Program-made: the position numbers and the translations under genes
The notes under the pieces: generated by a model
Seen by the model: the letters and a program-made list of their open reading frames with translations, nothing else
Told to the model about the DNA's origin: nothing
The model's database searches: none
NCBI GenBank assembly: GCA_002104895.1
Contig: MCFG01000004.1
Coordinates: 323,501-387,500, forward strand
Source of the DNA: Anaeromyces robustus
Taxonomy: Eukaryota > Neocallimastigomycota > Neocallimastigomycetes > Neocallimastigales > Neocallimastigaceae
Length of the DNA stretch: 64,000 nucleotides
Direction: 5' to 3'
Part shown: positions 1 through 14,662 of the stretch, one piece after another
How the letters are laid out: every line of letters starts with the position of its first letter
How positions within the stretch are numbered: position 1 is the stretch's first letter

Positions 1-1999
1 ATAATGAAACTCTTATGATATAAAGAAATAATGTATATATTTAAATATAACAAAAAGTTGGAAAATTTTAATTAATATTGATTGTTTTAGTAGTTTTAAG
101 ACTGGTCATTAAGTAATATAAATGAAAACAGAAGAAATCTTAAAGAAAAAAAAATTAATTTAATTTTAATTAATGCAATTTTTCTTTTTAAATTATTTTA
201 TTTTGAATTGAAAAAAAAATTATACAGGGAAAATATAATTTTTGTTTTTAAATATAATTAATATTATACTATAGTATCTTTTTTTCTTTTTTTTTACGAA
301 AAAATTATAGTTTTTATTCTTTTGTATTATATAAATTCAAACAAACAAACAAACAAACAAAAAAAAAAAAAAAAAAAAAAGTATACATCATATTAATAAT
401 AATATTAATAATAGTAAATATAGTAAATATTAATTAAATAAATTTATTTCGTCATTTCAACCCTCATAACTATACATATCCATACAACATAAACAATAAA
501 CCAGCATATAAAATAATAAAAATCAAAATGAAAATAGAAATCAAAATTAAAAATAAAAACAAAAACAAAAAATAAATAAAAACTATAACATATAGTAAGC
601 ATATATTAATCATATAATACATATAAATTTCCATATTTAAACATAACAATATAATTTTTAGATTCAAACAAAAAACAATACAAAATCTAAAACAAAATAT
701 AAAAACCAAATATTAAAATAATTATAACATTTTATAATTTTTTTTAAATAAATATAAGCATACATAAATAAAACAAAACAAAAAAATTAATTATGAAAAC
801 AAACCAAAAAACAAAAACAAAAACAAAAACAAAAAAAAAAACAAAAAAAAAATAAAAATAAAAAAAATAATAATAATAATAATAAATGAAAAAAAAAAAT
901 AAAATAAAAACAAAAATAAAAATATTATTAAAGTAAAATAAGCAAAATAAAATAATTATATGATACTTAATGAAAAAAAATATGAAACAATCATAATAGT
1001 TAAAATTAATATCTTTTTTTTTATACTTTTCAGTGATGATGATGGTGATGATGATAAATTATACAGTTTTATTATGACAGAAATATATAATACTTTATTA
1101 ATAAAAAATATGAAATAATATTGAAATAGCAATAAAGAAAAGTTAACAAATTAACTTTTAGCAGTGATTTTTAATAATTACATATATTATTATATAGAGC
1201 AATAATTATTTATATTCCAGTTAAAATATATATATAAACGATAATTAAAATAAAAAAAAATTAATTATAAGATATGATAAAATAGAAATAATAATTCAAC
1301 ACATATATTATGTATAAACATCCAAAATACACAAACATAAACATTCACACTCAACTTCCATCAAAGAAAATCAAAAAAAAATGAAAAAAATAAAAAAAAT
1401 AAAAAAATAAAAAATCAAAAAAAAAAAAAAAAAAAAAAGAATAAAACAATAATAAAATAAAAATAACAAAAACAAAAACAAAAAAAAAAAATCAAAAATA
1501 GCTTTGACAGTTATAAAAATATTATATAAAAATTAAATAGAATTAATAATCATTTGTTATCATTTAGTGTATAAATGAATAATTAATATTATTAAAGATA
1601 TCAATATATAGATATTTATATTCAATAAGTACATATATTTATGGACTTATTTTATCACGTTTTTATCCTTTTTTTTTTAATAAAAAAAAAATCACAAACA
1701 AATTTTAATAGCAGTATATTTTTTTATATTTAAAATTTATATAAAAAATAATAAATAAAGTTTAAAAATAAAGAATTGAAAATTCAAGTCATTTTATATA
1801 ATTAGCAATGTTGTTAATGTTTAAAAAAAATTTAAATAATTCAAAAAAAAAAGATTTTAATAATTTAACAAATTTGTTCATATATATAATTAATAAAAAG
1901 AAAGTAAAAAAATAGATATTTTATTATAATAAAGAAACAATTGGAATATCAAAATGAATATTATAAAGTTGTCCACAGTCTAATTTAAGAGAAAGATAT

Positions 2000-2198
2000 T
2001 AAATTTATAGACTTTATATTATTATATAATAATTAAAAATTTTTATATTATATATATATAATCATTAGTTTTATTATAGTAATTTATCTATCTATAGATA
2101 GAATTAGTATATTATTACATAATAATTAAAGAAGTTTATATTATATATATAATCATTAGTTTTATTATAGTAATTTATCTAAAGATATAGAATTAGAA
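2000..2198. repeat. 91-bp tandem duplication
   Basis: The block around ATCATTAGTTTTATTATAG begins at 2061 and again at 2152, a period of 91 bp. The flanks are also similar, giving nearly two copies with scattered substitutions. It is non-coding. Confidence 0.75.
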
Positions 2199-2546
2199 TG
2201 ATTTTATATTTTTTATTAGGATTTTTATTTTTAATTTTATTTATTAATTTTTTTTTTCTCTCTTTCAACTATTTTTTATAATATTTTTTTAATAATTATT
2301 AATAATTATATTTTATTAAATATAAATTATAACAATTAATTAAAAAAAATAGTTATTTCTCTAGTATTTTTTTTTTCTTTAGATATATATTTTTTTTCTC
2401 TTTTTTATAATATAAAAAGTTAAAAAAAAAAATTGAATTGAAATTGAATAAAACAAAACAAAATGAACAAATATTCAAAACAAACAAACAAAGAAACAAA
2501 GAAACAAAAAAGCAAAAAAAAATATAATTTATAATGGATATTTGTG

Positions 2547-2577
<31 letters not shown>

Positions 2578-2714
2578 ATAAAAATAATTAATTATTTATT
2601 TAATATACTAAACGAGAAACAATATCAAAAATGAGATACCAAATCAAAATTAATATTATAAATAAATAAATTGTATATTAATGATTTGATATTATTAATA
2701 ACAACAAACAAAAT

Positions 2715-2761
<47 letters not shown>

Positions 2762-2846
2762 AGAAACATATTTAATAGGATTTTTATTAATTTAACTTTT
2801 TATTTTTGTGTTCAAAAGCATGTTATTACACAAAATTTTTTTTGGA

Positions 2847-2940
2847 AATTAACAAAAATATTAAATATGAAAATATAATATACAAAACAAAATTTAACAA
2901 AAATATTAAATATGAAAATATAATATACAAAACAAAATTA
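2847..2940. repeat. 43-bp tandem duplication
   Basis: Two adjacent, almost identical copies of a 43-bp unit containing TTAAATATGAAAATATAATA. They sit in a short open frame at 2806-3003 that has no other sign of being a gene. Confidence 0.8.
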
Positions 2941-3106
2941 ATATTCACTAGCCACAGAATTACTTTATATATTGTTTTATTGTATTTTTTTATAATAAGG
3001 TAAAGAAATATATATATATATATATTCTCTCTATACTAAAAAAAAAAAAAAAAATAGAAACATTTGTAACTAATTCTATGATGTTAGTTTGAAACTAATT
3101 AATTAA

Positions 3107-3189
<83 letters not shown>
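3107..3189. repeat. (AAT)n microsatellite
   Basis: Uninterrupted trinucleotide run of about 27 units. The same AAT/ATT unit recurs through the window, including inside coding exons where it encodes Asn runs. Confidence 0.95.
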
Positions 3190-3192
<3 letters not shown>

Positions 3193-3783
3193 TATAATAA
3201 CAATATTAATAATAATCAAAATAATTTAATGATAATATATAATTAATTATGATTATAAATTATAATATAATAATATAATAATATAATAATTAAAAATACA
3301 AAATATAATAATAAAATAAATATTAATAATAATAAATAATACAAAAAATAAAAAAATATAAAAAATACAAATGTCAAAGCAAAAACATAATTAAAAAAAA
3401 AAAACAATAAAACAATAAACAAAATAAAAAATAAAGTAAAAATAAAATATATATTTAAAAATAAAAAAAAAAAGTCATTTTTTATTATGTTATTGGAGAA
3501 ATTATTAATTATATATTATAATATATAATATTTTAATAATTATTATTTAGATATATTTTTTAGATTTATTTAATAGATATTAATATTTCATATTATAATA
3601 TATTTAATATATTATTTTTTATTTTATATTATTTTTTATTTTTTTTTTTTTTTTATCTTAATTAGTATTATTATTTTAATTATATATATTTAAATGATTT
3701 TTTCTTAGTAATTTATAAATATTTTATAAATATATTTATAATATATATTTATAAGTATAGTTATTCTATCTTATTAATTATCA

Positions 3784-3814
<31 letters not shown>

Positions 3815-4211
3815 TATTATTATTAAAACTTTTTTTTTTTAATTAATTGTATACATTGCTTTTGCTTTATTATACTAAATTTGAAAAAAGTTTTTTTTTT
3901 TTTTTTTTTTTAATTTTTTAACCTTTTAAATAATACTTATTATATCACTTTTTTATATTCTATATAAAATATATATACTTTTAAAAACAAAAAAAAAAAA
4001 AATTTAGATAAATAGAAAAAAAAAAAAAAAAAAAGTAGGAAAATTAGGGAAAAGAAAGAAAGTAAAACAAAGAAAATAATTAATATAGAAAAAAGAATAA
4101 TCTATATATAAAGGGGGGAATAAAAAAGAAAAGAAAAGAAAAAAAAAAAAGAATAGAAAAAACTTTTATTTGTTGTGATTACTATTATTATTATTCTTTT
4201 TAAGATAATAA

Positions 4212-4654
4212 TTACTTTATGACCGAAGTTTTTAAGATCATATTATTCTCATAATTAGAACTATCATTCATAATTTCTTTGGTATTCACTATAGAATCAT
4301 TCTTTGCTACGGTGAAAGAAACTGATTTTTTCATTTTTAAACCTTCTAATTCACTATTACTTTTAGTAATAATGGCACTTAATCGATTACTAATGGATAC
4401 AACTGAACTCTTTTCTTTGTTAGAACCAGCATTATTTTCTGAAGTAATTGGAGCAAGTGAATTATTTTTTTTTTTAATATTATTATTGGAAGTTTTCATA
4501 TTACCATTACTATTAATATTAGTTCCACCATTACCTCCATTCAAAGAATCATCTTTTAATAATATTGGTGTAGAATAATTATTCTTTCTTTTTTCAGATT
4601 TTAATAATGGTATTTTTGTTTCTATTTATTTATTCATGCATATTAATTATTTTT

Positions 4655-4688
<34 letters not shown>

Positions 4689-5209
4689 GTAATAATGTAT
4701 AAGTATAACAAAAAAAAAATAAAAAATAAATAATAATTATAATATTAGTAATATTTAATATTTAATTATTATTAATGTTATTAATGTTATTAATGTTATT
4801 ATTATTATTAATTTATTATCATAATTTATCGTTTTTATATTAATATTATATATATATAATATATATGTTTTATATTCATCATTTTATAATCTATTTTTTA
4901 TTTTATAATTAATCTATATTTTTTAATACTACTTTTTTTTATTTAATATTTTAATTTTTATTTTCTATTTTTGTTTTTTTAATAATCCAGTTTATAGTTT
5001 TTATATGATTAACTTTAATTTTTTGTAATATCATTTAATATTGTATTATAATTTTTTTACTTTTTATATTTTTTTTTATTTTATTACATTATGTTATATA
5101 TGATTTTTTAATTATACTTTTATAATCATGAATATATGAATATATTTTATTATCATTATCACTTTATCATATTTTGTAAATAATATCTAATTAAATAAAA
5201 TTTACTATA

Positions 5210-5249
<40 letters not shown>

Positions 5250-5888
5250 AATAATTACCTAATATATTTGGTTGTGATATTTGATAAGTATTATGTGGAA
5301 GCACATCATCAGTTGAACTATTTAATGCTTGAATTTCTTCTTCATCTTCTTCTTTAATTAAATGTTTCGTTGAATTTTCTTTTATAATATTATGTGCACT
5401 ATTTTTATTTTCTATTATTTTATCTTTATTAATGGTCATAGGTATCATAATATCTTTACATATTTCATAAACTTCTGATCCAACAATTTTTTGTGAATTA
5501 TGTCGACTATGAGAATTACTAATTACTGATACTGAACTATGTCTAGAATTCATTCTTAATATTTTAGATCCTTTACCATCTGATTCATTCTTTGTTGCCA
5601 TAATAATAGAATTAGATTTACTACTCATCATTCTACTTCTAGAATCATTATCTGTTTTAGATGGCATAACAATAGAATTTGATTTACTATTCATCATTCG
5701 ACTTCTAGAATCATTATCTGTTTTCGATGGCATAATAACAATTGAGTTTGATTTACTACTATTGAATTTTCTATGATTTATATTCATACTTATTGTATTT
5801 GTATTATTTAAATTATTTGCACTATTTAAATTATTTGTATTATTTATATTATTATTGTTATTGTTATTATTATTATTATTACTAATAC

Positions 5889-5930
<42 letters not shown>

Positions 5931-8912
5931 AAACATTATTTGGAATACTGGTACTATTAGCATTGTTTATATAACTATTATTATTAGACATTTTTATTAG
6001 TTGAGATCCTTGAGAACTTATAGAGCCTTGAAGAACTTGTTGTTTTATTAAAGAATGTGATGATATATATTTTAAAGAAGAAGCTTGAGATTTTGAATTT
6101 GGTATTCTTGAATTTGGATTGGTATAAACTAGTTGTTGCTGTTGTTGTTGAAGTTGTGGCTGTGATTGTGGTTGTGGCTGTGATTGTAATTGTGATTGTA
6201 ATGGTAATTGTGATTGTGATTGTGATTGTGGTTGTGGTTGGGGTTGTGGTTGGGGTTGTGGTTGTTGAGTTATTGGTGATACTGTTGTTACTTGACAATT
6301 AGATTGAGATAAATTATTGGAATTTATAATAGAATTAGATGTTTTCATACTACTTTTATCATCTTTAACAGAAACTAAGGGTTGATTATGTAATTTATTT
6401 GATTCAGAATCAATTATATCATTATTACTTTCTATTACTTTTTTATTTTATTATATATTTATTATATAAACATATATATATATATTATTTTAATATATGT
6501 ATAATAATAATAAAAATTTTTATTATTGTTACATTATTATTATTATTATTAATTAATTAAATATATAATGACTATTATTATTACCTTCATTACTACCTTC
6601 AACTTCTGCTTCTCTTCCTTCTACTTCATATTCTTTTCCTTCATTTTCCTTTTCTTTGCCTTCTTCATCTGGTGGTCTTTCTTCATCATTTTCTTCTGGT
6701 AATTCTAAATCATCAATATTAAAAGAATAATCATCTGAAAAAATCTCTAATAATTGTTTTCTTTTTAATTCATTATTATATTCTTGAATTTTTTCTTCAT
6801 CTAAACATTGAGCTTGTTTTGCTTTTTCTGTGATTTCGGCCATATTTTGCATTACTGATTCAATAGCTGCAGCTATATTAAATTATATTCATTAATTTTA
6901 TTTAATTAACAATCTATTAATTAATATGTATAATTTATAAATAAAGTTTTTTTTTTCTTTTTTTATACTGATATTGAAGAAAATATTTTGTATTTATATA
7001 TATATATATTTAAAAAAAAAGAATTTTTCATACTATGTTTATTTATTATTCCACTTTTCTTTAGTACTGATTCTATGTAATGAACACTTTTAGCTTTTTT
7101 AATAAATGGCATATCCATTAATTCAACTATTGTTGGTCTATTATTAAATTGTTTATTTATTATAGTATTTATAATAATATTTATAATAATAATAATAAAT
7201 AAATAAATTAATATATAAATATAATATATATATATATATTTATACATTAAAAATTATATTAATTTTTTATATTGTATTAACATTCATTAATATACCTTTC
7301 TTTAGGATCTTTTTTAACACATGCACTAACGAAATTCCAGAAATTTTTGGATAATTTTTTTTCTGATTTTATCATTGGTATTGCATACATAATTTTACTT
7401 AATAATATCTTTGCTGATGGCCATTCATCAAATGGTGTTTTATTAAATACTAATTCTAATGCTGTAATACCAATACTATATATATCAGATTTTTGATTAT
7501 GACTTGTATTTTGAGCTATAATTTCAGGAGCTGCCCATTCGTGATTATCTCCTATGGGAGTAAAGATTGATTTTTTTAATCTACCTCCTACAACTAAAGA
7601 TGAAAGTTGATGAAATCCTGTTAATTTTACATCTCCATTAAAATCTAAAAGTATATTTGATGCTCTTATATCACTATATAATAATAATAATGATGATTAT
7701 GATAATAATGATAAGGATGATGATAATAATAATAATAATGATGATGATGCATAAATATATTATATATTATATATATATATATATATATATTAATAATATG
7801 ATTATAAATAAATAATGATATTATAAATTATAATTTAATTTATATATAAAATATTATGAATATATAAAGATTTATTAATAAATTTAAAAAATAAATAAAA
7901 AAAGTATTTACTTATGAATTAAATTATTGCTATGAAGATAATATACAGCTTTTAAAACTTCTTTTAATATAGAAGAAGCCATTACTTCTGAAAAACCGTC
8001 TTGAAAATAATCTTTCAGTATAGTTGAACAGGAGCCTATATATATTTTGAAATAATATATTTATAAAATATATATTTTTTTTTTAATTAATATTTTTCTT
8101 AATAATAAAATTAATAAAAAAAAAAAACAATAATTATGATAATAATAATTTACCAGATTTCATTGGATGAGTTACTGTCCATAATCTATCATTTTCAATA
8201 AAATCTGTATAATATGGTAGTATATTTGGATGACTTAATAGATGTGTATTTATTATAGTGTTCTATGTGAATAATTGATAAAAAAAATTGTCATAAACAA
8301 ATGATTTATTATATATATATTAATATGAATATGGTAAAAATATGAATTAAATATATAATTTATTTAAAAAAAAAATTATTGTGAATAGGTAGTATTTTTT
8401 TTAGATGTAATAAAGTAAAATCAATAAAATGTCCCATTATATTTGTTATATACATTATATATATATAATTTTTTTCATACTTTTAACTCTTTTATTAAAG
8501 CATAATCTATAGATATTGTTAAATCTGTATATTTTAGTGCTACAAATTCATTTGTTGGAATATATAAAGCAAGATATAAATATGAAATATCATCAACTCC
8601 ACCTAAAAATTTATGTATTTATTATATTTATAATAAAATATTTTATTATTTAATTACATTTATAAAAATAATAATAATTAATTAATAATTTTTACCAATT
8701 GGACTTATTAATTCATATTGTGAAATATCTGTTGAATATTTTGGATGTGATAAATATTTTTTCTATACATATATATTTTATCATATATTATAATATATTA
8801 TATAATAGTATTTTATAATAGTATTTTATTATACATAAAAAATTAATTTAATATTTTTTGTTTCTTCGAAATTTTTTATTAAGTTTTTTATTAAAATTCT
8901 ATTTGATCTTGT

Positions 8913-8943
<31 letters not shown>

Positions 8944-9037
8944 TATATACCGATGATGGATATCTTGGTGGTTTTGTAATAACTTCTTTCTCTTCTTTAT
9001 TTATAGGATTTAATATACCAACTTTTGCCGACTCCAT
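4212..9037 (-). CDS. STRAD/STE20-like kinase with degraded catalytic motifs (probable pseudokinase)
   Basis: Ten exons join in phase to a protein of about 953 residues. Minus-strand order: 9037-8951, 8762-8696, 8602-8481, 8262-8154, 8035-7912, 7673-7296, 7137-7034, 6872-6585, 6431-5259, 4621-4212; every intron is GT-AG. The kinase-like domain spans about residues 46-310. The glycine loop is degenerate (PIGGVDDISYLYLA). VALK keeps Lys75. HRD reads HND (169-171), DFG reads TGF (188-190), and APE (218-220) is intact, followed by KSDIYSIGITALEL. Spacing and wording resemble STRAD, the pseudokinase activator of LKB1, more than active STE20 kinases. The remaining 640 residues are acidic, then rich in Gln/Pro, Asn and Ser, with three Ser/Asp/Arg tandem repeats and no recognised domain. 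By family analogy it would act as a cytosolic scaffold for an LKB1-like kinase with MO25; that is inference. An active but atypical STE20 kinase is the alternative. Confidence 0.83.
5556..5760 (-). repeat. Three coding tandem repeats in the kinase tail
   Basis: Three consecutive copies of a 22-24 residue unit starting SKSNSI and running through SKTDNDSRSRMM lie in the ninth exon of the STRAD-like gene; the third copy has diverged. The DNA copies are similar enough to indicate recent slippage or duplication. The unit is Ser/Arg-rich and could be a phosphorylation segment, which is inference. Confidence 0.85.
6120..6285 (-). repeat. Gln/Pro/Ser dipeptide repeat in coding exon
   Basis: CAA/CCA/TCA-type codons in alternation encode QPQPQPQ, QSQSQ and a QQQQQQ run within the tail of the STRAD-like protein. 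It is a coding low-complexity segment whose opposite-strand and shifted frames give spurious Val- and Thr-rich ORFs. Confidence 0.9.
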
Positions 9038-9916
9038 AATTTATATATTTTAACTTTTATTTATTATTTATATATTATTATCTTATTTATATATATAACT
9101 AATATAACTAATGTATATACTTTATGATGATAATTATTGATTTCAATACATCAATACTTTTTCTTATGTGAAATAAATAACAAAAAAAATATATATTATG
9201 AGTTATTGTTTTATTATTTTATCGATTGTTTTTAAATTATACTATTTGATTTTGTTTTTAATGATAATAATGGTAATAATACTTCTATAACTGATTATTC
9301 TTTTATATAAATATAATAGAAAACTATTGATTAAATATTGAACGAAGAAAAAAAATATATATATATATATAATTCAATTATAAAATTTTTACTATATCCA
9401 TAAATATTTTTTATTAAATGTAGTAGTTAATAGTTTTTTTTTTTTTTTTATTATTATTATATTATTCCATTTAATTCTTTCTTATTTTGTTTTTTGTAAT
9501 AGAAATATAAAAAATCAAATAAAAATGAATAATATATAATTTTATTGATTAAATAATCATTTTTCAGATAGTAATAAATATCGTCAATTCATATTAATAA
9601 TTATCTTTACTTCTTTTTATTACTCTATTATATTAATCTGTTATTCATATTTTTTATAGATTTTAATATCATTAGAATTTGTTTTAAAGATTTTTATTAT
9701 TCTTTTATTCAAACTTTAATATTCTTTTAACCCAAATCAATTTTTTTTTTTAAATTTTTATATAATCAAAAAAAGTTTTTTCTTTTATGAAAAAAGAATA
9801 ATATTAAAATAATAATGGTAATTATTATGAAAAAAACAAATTAAAAAAAAAAGAAAATAATTATTATATATAATATATTAATACAAAATTATATAGTATC
9901 ATCTTATATATTACTT

Positions 9917-9948
<32 letters not shown>

Positions 9949-10320
9949 ATGATTATGATTATGATTAATATTATTAAATCTTATTATTATAGAATAATTT
10001 TTAATTGAATTTAAAAGAAAATATCTACCATAATTAATTTAAAATAATTCATTAAAGAATTGTTTAATTTTTCATTGGAACAAATATAACAAATTAACAA
10101 ATAAAATTAAACAATCAATGAAGTTTCTACTTTTTTAAAATAATTTAACTTCTTATATCTATTATGAACATATTAAAATTATTAATTAAAGTAAATTATA
10201 ACTTTTTTATTTATTATTTTCATTATTTTCTAATTAATTATTTATTTATTTATTTCAGTTATATAATATATATATCCATTTTAATATGTTTTATCCTTTT
10301 TACTATTATTTATTTTATAT

Positions 10321-10411
<91 letters not shown>

Positions 10412-10791
10412 TTATAATTATTATAAATTTTGAAATAATAGTTTGATTATGTTAAGCTTATTTTTATATATTTTTAAGAATTTTAATATATATACTTTGG
10501 TAACATTTTTTACTTTTCATTTTCTTTAATTATTTAAATTTAAAAGATATATATTTTTTAAATTATTATATATATATTTGATTCATATTTTATAGTTTAA
10601 ATGATTCATTGCTTACTTTACTTACTATTTTTATCTTCCTTTTATATAATACATGATTTACTTTAACATAGATATTTTTTCTTATATAGAATGTTTTGTT
10701 AAATATTTTAAAAAATAAAGTTTATTCTTTTGATTATCAATAATTATCAATAATAATAATAATAATAATAAAATAATAATAATACTAATAC

Positions 10792-10826
<35 letters not shown>

Positions 10827-11646
10827 TTTAAAGTATTGTTATTATGAATGAATGTATTTATTGTTGAAAATCTTATTTTCTTTATTTATTAACTTTTTTT
10901 TTTTGTCAACATAATTTAAAAATTAATGATAATATATGAAACAATAATTAATTTATAAATTTATATATACATGATAGAAATCCTTTTTGTAACAAATAAA
11001 AAAGAATTTAATAATTTATGCATAATTATCAACTCAATAATTTATATTTGGGAAAAGTTTAAAAAAGAAATTCATATAAATTTTTATATATTTAGTAAAA
11101 TTGAAATATCTTATTTTATTATTTAAATATCATAAAAATATAACTATAAAAAATTATATAAAAATATAGAATTCACACAAATAAAAATATATTTCAACAA
11201 TAAATTCAAAAAAGATTTAATATCTCTGTTTAAATCATCAATATTTATTTTGATTTTTTTAGCTAGTTTATTTTCTTTTCTTTCGTTTTTTTTTTTTTTT
11301 TTTTTTTATTATTATTATATATATTTACAATATTAGAATAAATATATAATTAGATAAATAATAGTATGAAAAGATAAATATTAATAAAATGAAATATAAA
11401 TTTAATTAAATTCTTTTAGATATAAATATATGGAGCTAATAAATATTTTGTATTTTGATAAATAATGTTATTTATTATTGAAGAAAAAATAGTTTTCTTT
11501 TATTTCTTTAAATAAATTCATTCAATAATTCTATTTAATGTCATTATACTTAAAAATATATATATATTTAAATTTTTAATGATTTTGATTTTATGTTATA
11601 TTTTTATTTTTTTTTTTTTTTATTATTATTTATTTATTTATTTTTA

Positions 11647-11677
<31 letters not shown>

Positions 11678-11862
11678 TTATTTTTTTATTTTTTTTTTTT
11701 TTTTTTTTGTTTTCGTCTCATTTTTTCATTTTTTTTTTTTTTCCTTGTTTTTGTTTTTGTTGTTACATTTTTATTAGATTTTTTTTAATTTATTTTAATT
11801 TTTTATTTAAAAAAAAAAAAAAAAAAAATTATTTATTTATTTATTTAATTATTTAATTATAA
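9038..11862. other. Intergenic DNA between kinase 5' end and transporter 3' end
   Basis: No gene supported. It contains the upstream region of the minus-strand kinase gene (9038 on), a TTTA microsatellite at 10320-10413, AAT runs near 10755-10825, and T-rich homopolymer stretches at 11287-11307 and 11610-11760. The open frames here (10164-10433, 11579-11856) are translations of these simple repeats. Confidence 0.7.
10320..10413. repeat. (TTTA)n microsatellite
   Basis: About 23 uninterrupted TTTA units. It lies in intergenic DNA. Confidence 0.97.
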
Positions 11863-12904
11863 TTATTTTGTTGATTTGGTATCCCAAACATTAGTTTGAT
11901 TAAAGAAATCATCAGTATTATGTGTATCAAATTGATTTGGAAGATCAAAATTTAAGCTTATATTATTTGCTTCAGAATCATTTCTCCATACATTAGAATT
12001 ATTCATTAAATTAAAACTATCATTTCTGTTTATATTATGATGATGATTATTGACATTATTAATATTATTTATATTAGTATCATTTTCATTATTAAGATTA
12101 TTAGTATTATTAGTATTAGTATTAGTATTAGTATTAGTATTAGTATTAGTATTAGTATTAGTATTAGCATTATTATTATTATTATTTTTATTTTTATTTT
12201 TATTGAATAAATTTGATTTTGCATGATTAGTATTGTTTGTTTTATCAGTTTTAGCATTTGAATTACTTTTACGAATTGGGATTTTAAATTTTTTGAAAAG
12301 ATTATGACTACTTGTACTTGCTATAGGTTCATCTAAATAATCTTCTTCTTCTTCTTCTTCTCCCCCTCCTTCATTTGGTTCTTCATAATGATGATCAATA
12401 GAAATATTTAATTTATCTTTTCCTAATGTTGGAGAAGATATAACTGGTGCTGAAGATTTTCGATGTATACGATAACGTATAAAACTATCCTCATAATTTT
12501 CCATATTAATATTTGGTTCAATAGGTGTTAATGGTTCACTCCATATATTACTAATGGGTTCCCATGATATAGATGTACCATCATGAACAATATTATGAGC
12601 TTTTGGATAAACTATACCTTCACTCTCTCTCCAATTCAAACCATTTGGTAAACCTGGAACACAAAAGGCTAAAGCATCTAAACATTCACTAATCTTATTA
12701 AAGTAACGATGGAAACCAATTTTACCATAAAGTCCAGCATTTTTAAATCGTCTTTTACATCCTTCATTCAATCTGACAATAGATACACCAATCTTTCTTT
12801 GATTATAATCTTCAATAATTTCTGAAAGAATTTGAGTAGCACTATAATATATTAAAATATATATTATACATATATATATATTATTAAAATTAAAATTAAA
12901 ATAT

Positions 12905-12943
<39 letters not shown>

Positions 12944-14618
12944 TATATTCTTTATAAATATAAAAATTTAAAATATTATAAAAATTTTACATAATATATA
13001 ATATATAATAATATTAATTTAATAATTATTAATTATTAATACATATAATATCTTACCATGCATCTATAGAATTAACATTTTCGAAATCAAGAATTATTTC
13101 TTGAATTGGATGATTTTCATAATCAGGGTCTAACATACGTGGATCTTCTCCAGGATGAATACCAGTTTGACGATAAACTTCAATACGTCTAAATCTTTCT
13201 TTAAGTTGACCAGTATTACCAAAGAATAAATTATCTCCAAAACTTATAATAAGAACTCCTTCAATTTGTTCTACATTGTATTCATTTTCTTCTAATATAT
13301 CTTCATCATCAATATTAATATTTTTACCTTTATTATCAAAACCATTTTTACGAATACTATGTTTTTTAACATTTTTAAATTTAAATACTTCTCTACCAGT
13401 TTCTTTATCAATAGTTTTATATTTACCTAAAACTTTTAATCTGGGTATAGTGGTATGTTTAACTACTAATAAAAGAGAAAGTGAAACACTAATAAGAATA
13501 CCATCAGAAATTGAAAACAAAATAGTTGTGAAATAAATAAGTAACATTAACAAAATATCTTTATAGGATTTAACTTTAAAAAAATAAATAATATCTCCAA
13601 TTTCAATTAATCCTAAAGCAGCTATTGAAATAACCGATGCCATAACTGGTACTGCTAAATATTCGAAATATGGTAATAAAAATTTTATAGTTAAATAAAT
13701 TATACCAGTACTAACAAGTCCACCAATTTGTGATTTAGCAAATGAACGATCATTAATACTAGAACGTGAAAGTGAAGCATAGGTTGGACAGGCACCGAAA
13801 AAGGAACCAATAATATTTAAAGAACCAAAAGCAACTAATTCACGATTTGGAGATACTGAGTATTTATATTTAGAAGAATATTTCTTGGTAATAATTAAAG
13901 CTTCTACAAATCCTACAACAGCAATTAATAAAGATGGAACAAAAAGTCCATTAACTCTTTTAATATTAAAACTTGGATGTTTTATATCTACACTTTGATT
14001 AATTTTACCTAAAACCTTTACACCTAAATTTTCCCAATCATAATAATATGAAATAATAATGGAAGAACCAACTAATAATAAAACTTCTGGTATACGTTGA
14101 ATACTAAGTCTATTACTAAAAATTTTCTTAATAATAGTAGTTGTTATTAAAAAGAAAAGGCATGCCAAAGATATATATATAGTAAGAGTATGTGATTCTT
14201 CCTCTGTATAATTTTTTATAATATATATAAACTTTTCAAGAGGTGAAGTAGCATCAGAAGTTGAAGTAATACCTAAAAGTAATGGAATTTGTTCAAATAT
14301 AATAACTGTTGCTACAGCTGAAGTAAATCCAGTAAGTAAAGCTCTTGATAATACAGAATCTAAAAATCCAAGTCTAAATAAACCAAATATTAATGTAAGA
14401 ACACCAACAATAGCTGTAATTAAAAATGTTAATTGAGCACGTTCTGACAATATATCAATATCTTCTGGAAACTCTGCTGGATTTCTTCTTATATATTCTG
14501 TTATAGTTGAACCTGTCATAATAGAAATTACTGCTTCAGGTCCAATGGATATTTGGCTTTATATTATTAATGAATATATGATATATAAAAAAATAAAATA
14601 TATTATATAAAATTAAAA

Positions 14619-14662
<44 letters not shown>

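Larger units (their letters stand above)
1..4211. other. AT-rich intergenic DNA, no gene seen
   Basis: No coding region is supportable here; the open frames are low-complexity Phe/Ile/Tyr/Leu translations of AT-rich DNA. Visible structure: long A tracts (about 2542-2573 and 2719-2760), an AAT microsatellite at about 3107-3189, a 91-bp tandem duplication near 2000-2190, and a 43-bp tandem duplication near 2847-2940. The right end is the 3' flank of the minus-strand kinase gene. Confidence 0.7.

Noticed and set aside
470-709. Minus-strand 79-codon open frame
   Set aside because: Translation is Phe/Ile/Leu/Tyr only, as expected from AT-rich DNA without stops; no domain or splice context.
5984-6302. 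Thr/Ile- and Val-rich ORFs on both strands
   Set aside because: They are shifted or antisense readings of the Gln/Pro repeat in the kinase-like gene.
12069-12257. Ile/Leu-rich minus-strand ORF
   Set aside because: Shifted frame of the Asn-Thr coding repeat in the SulP gene.
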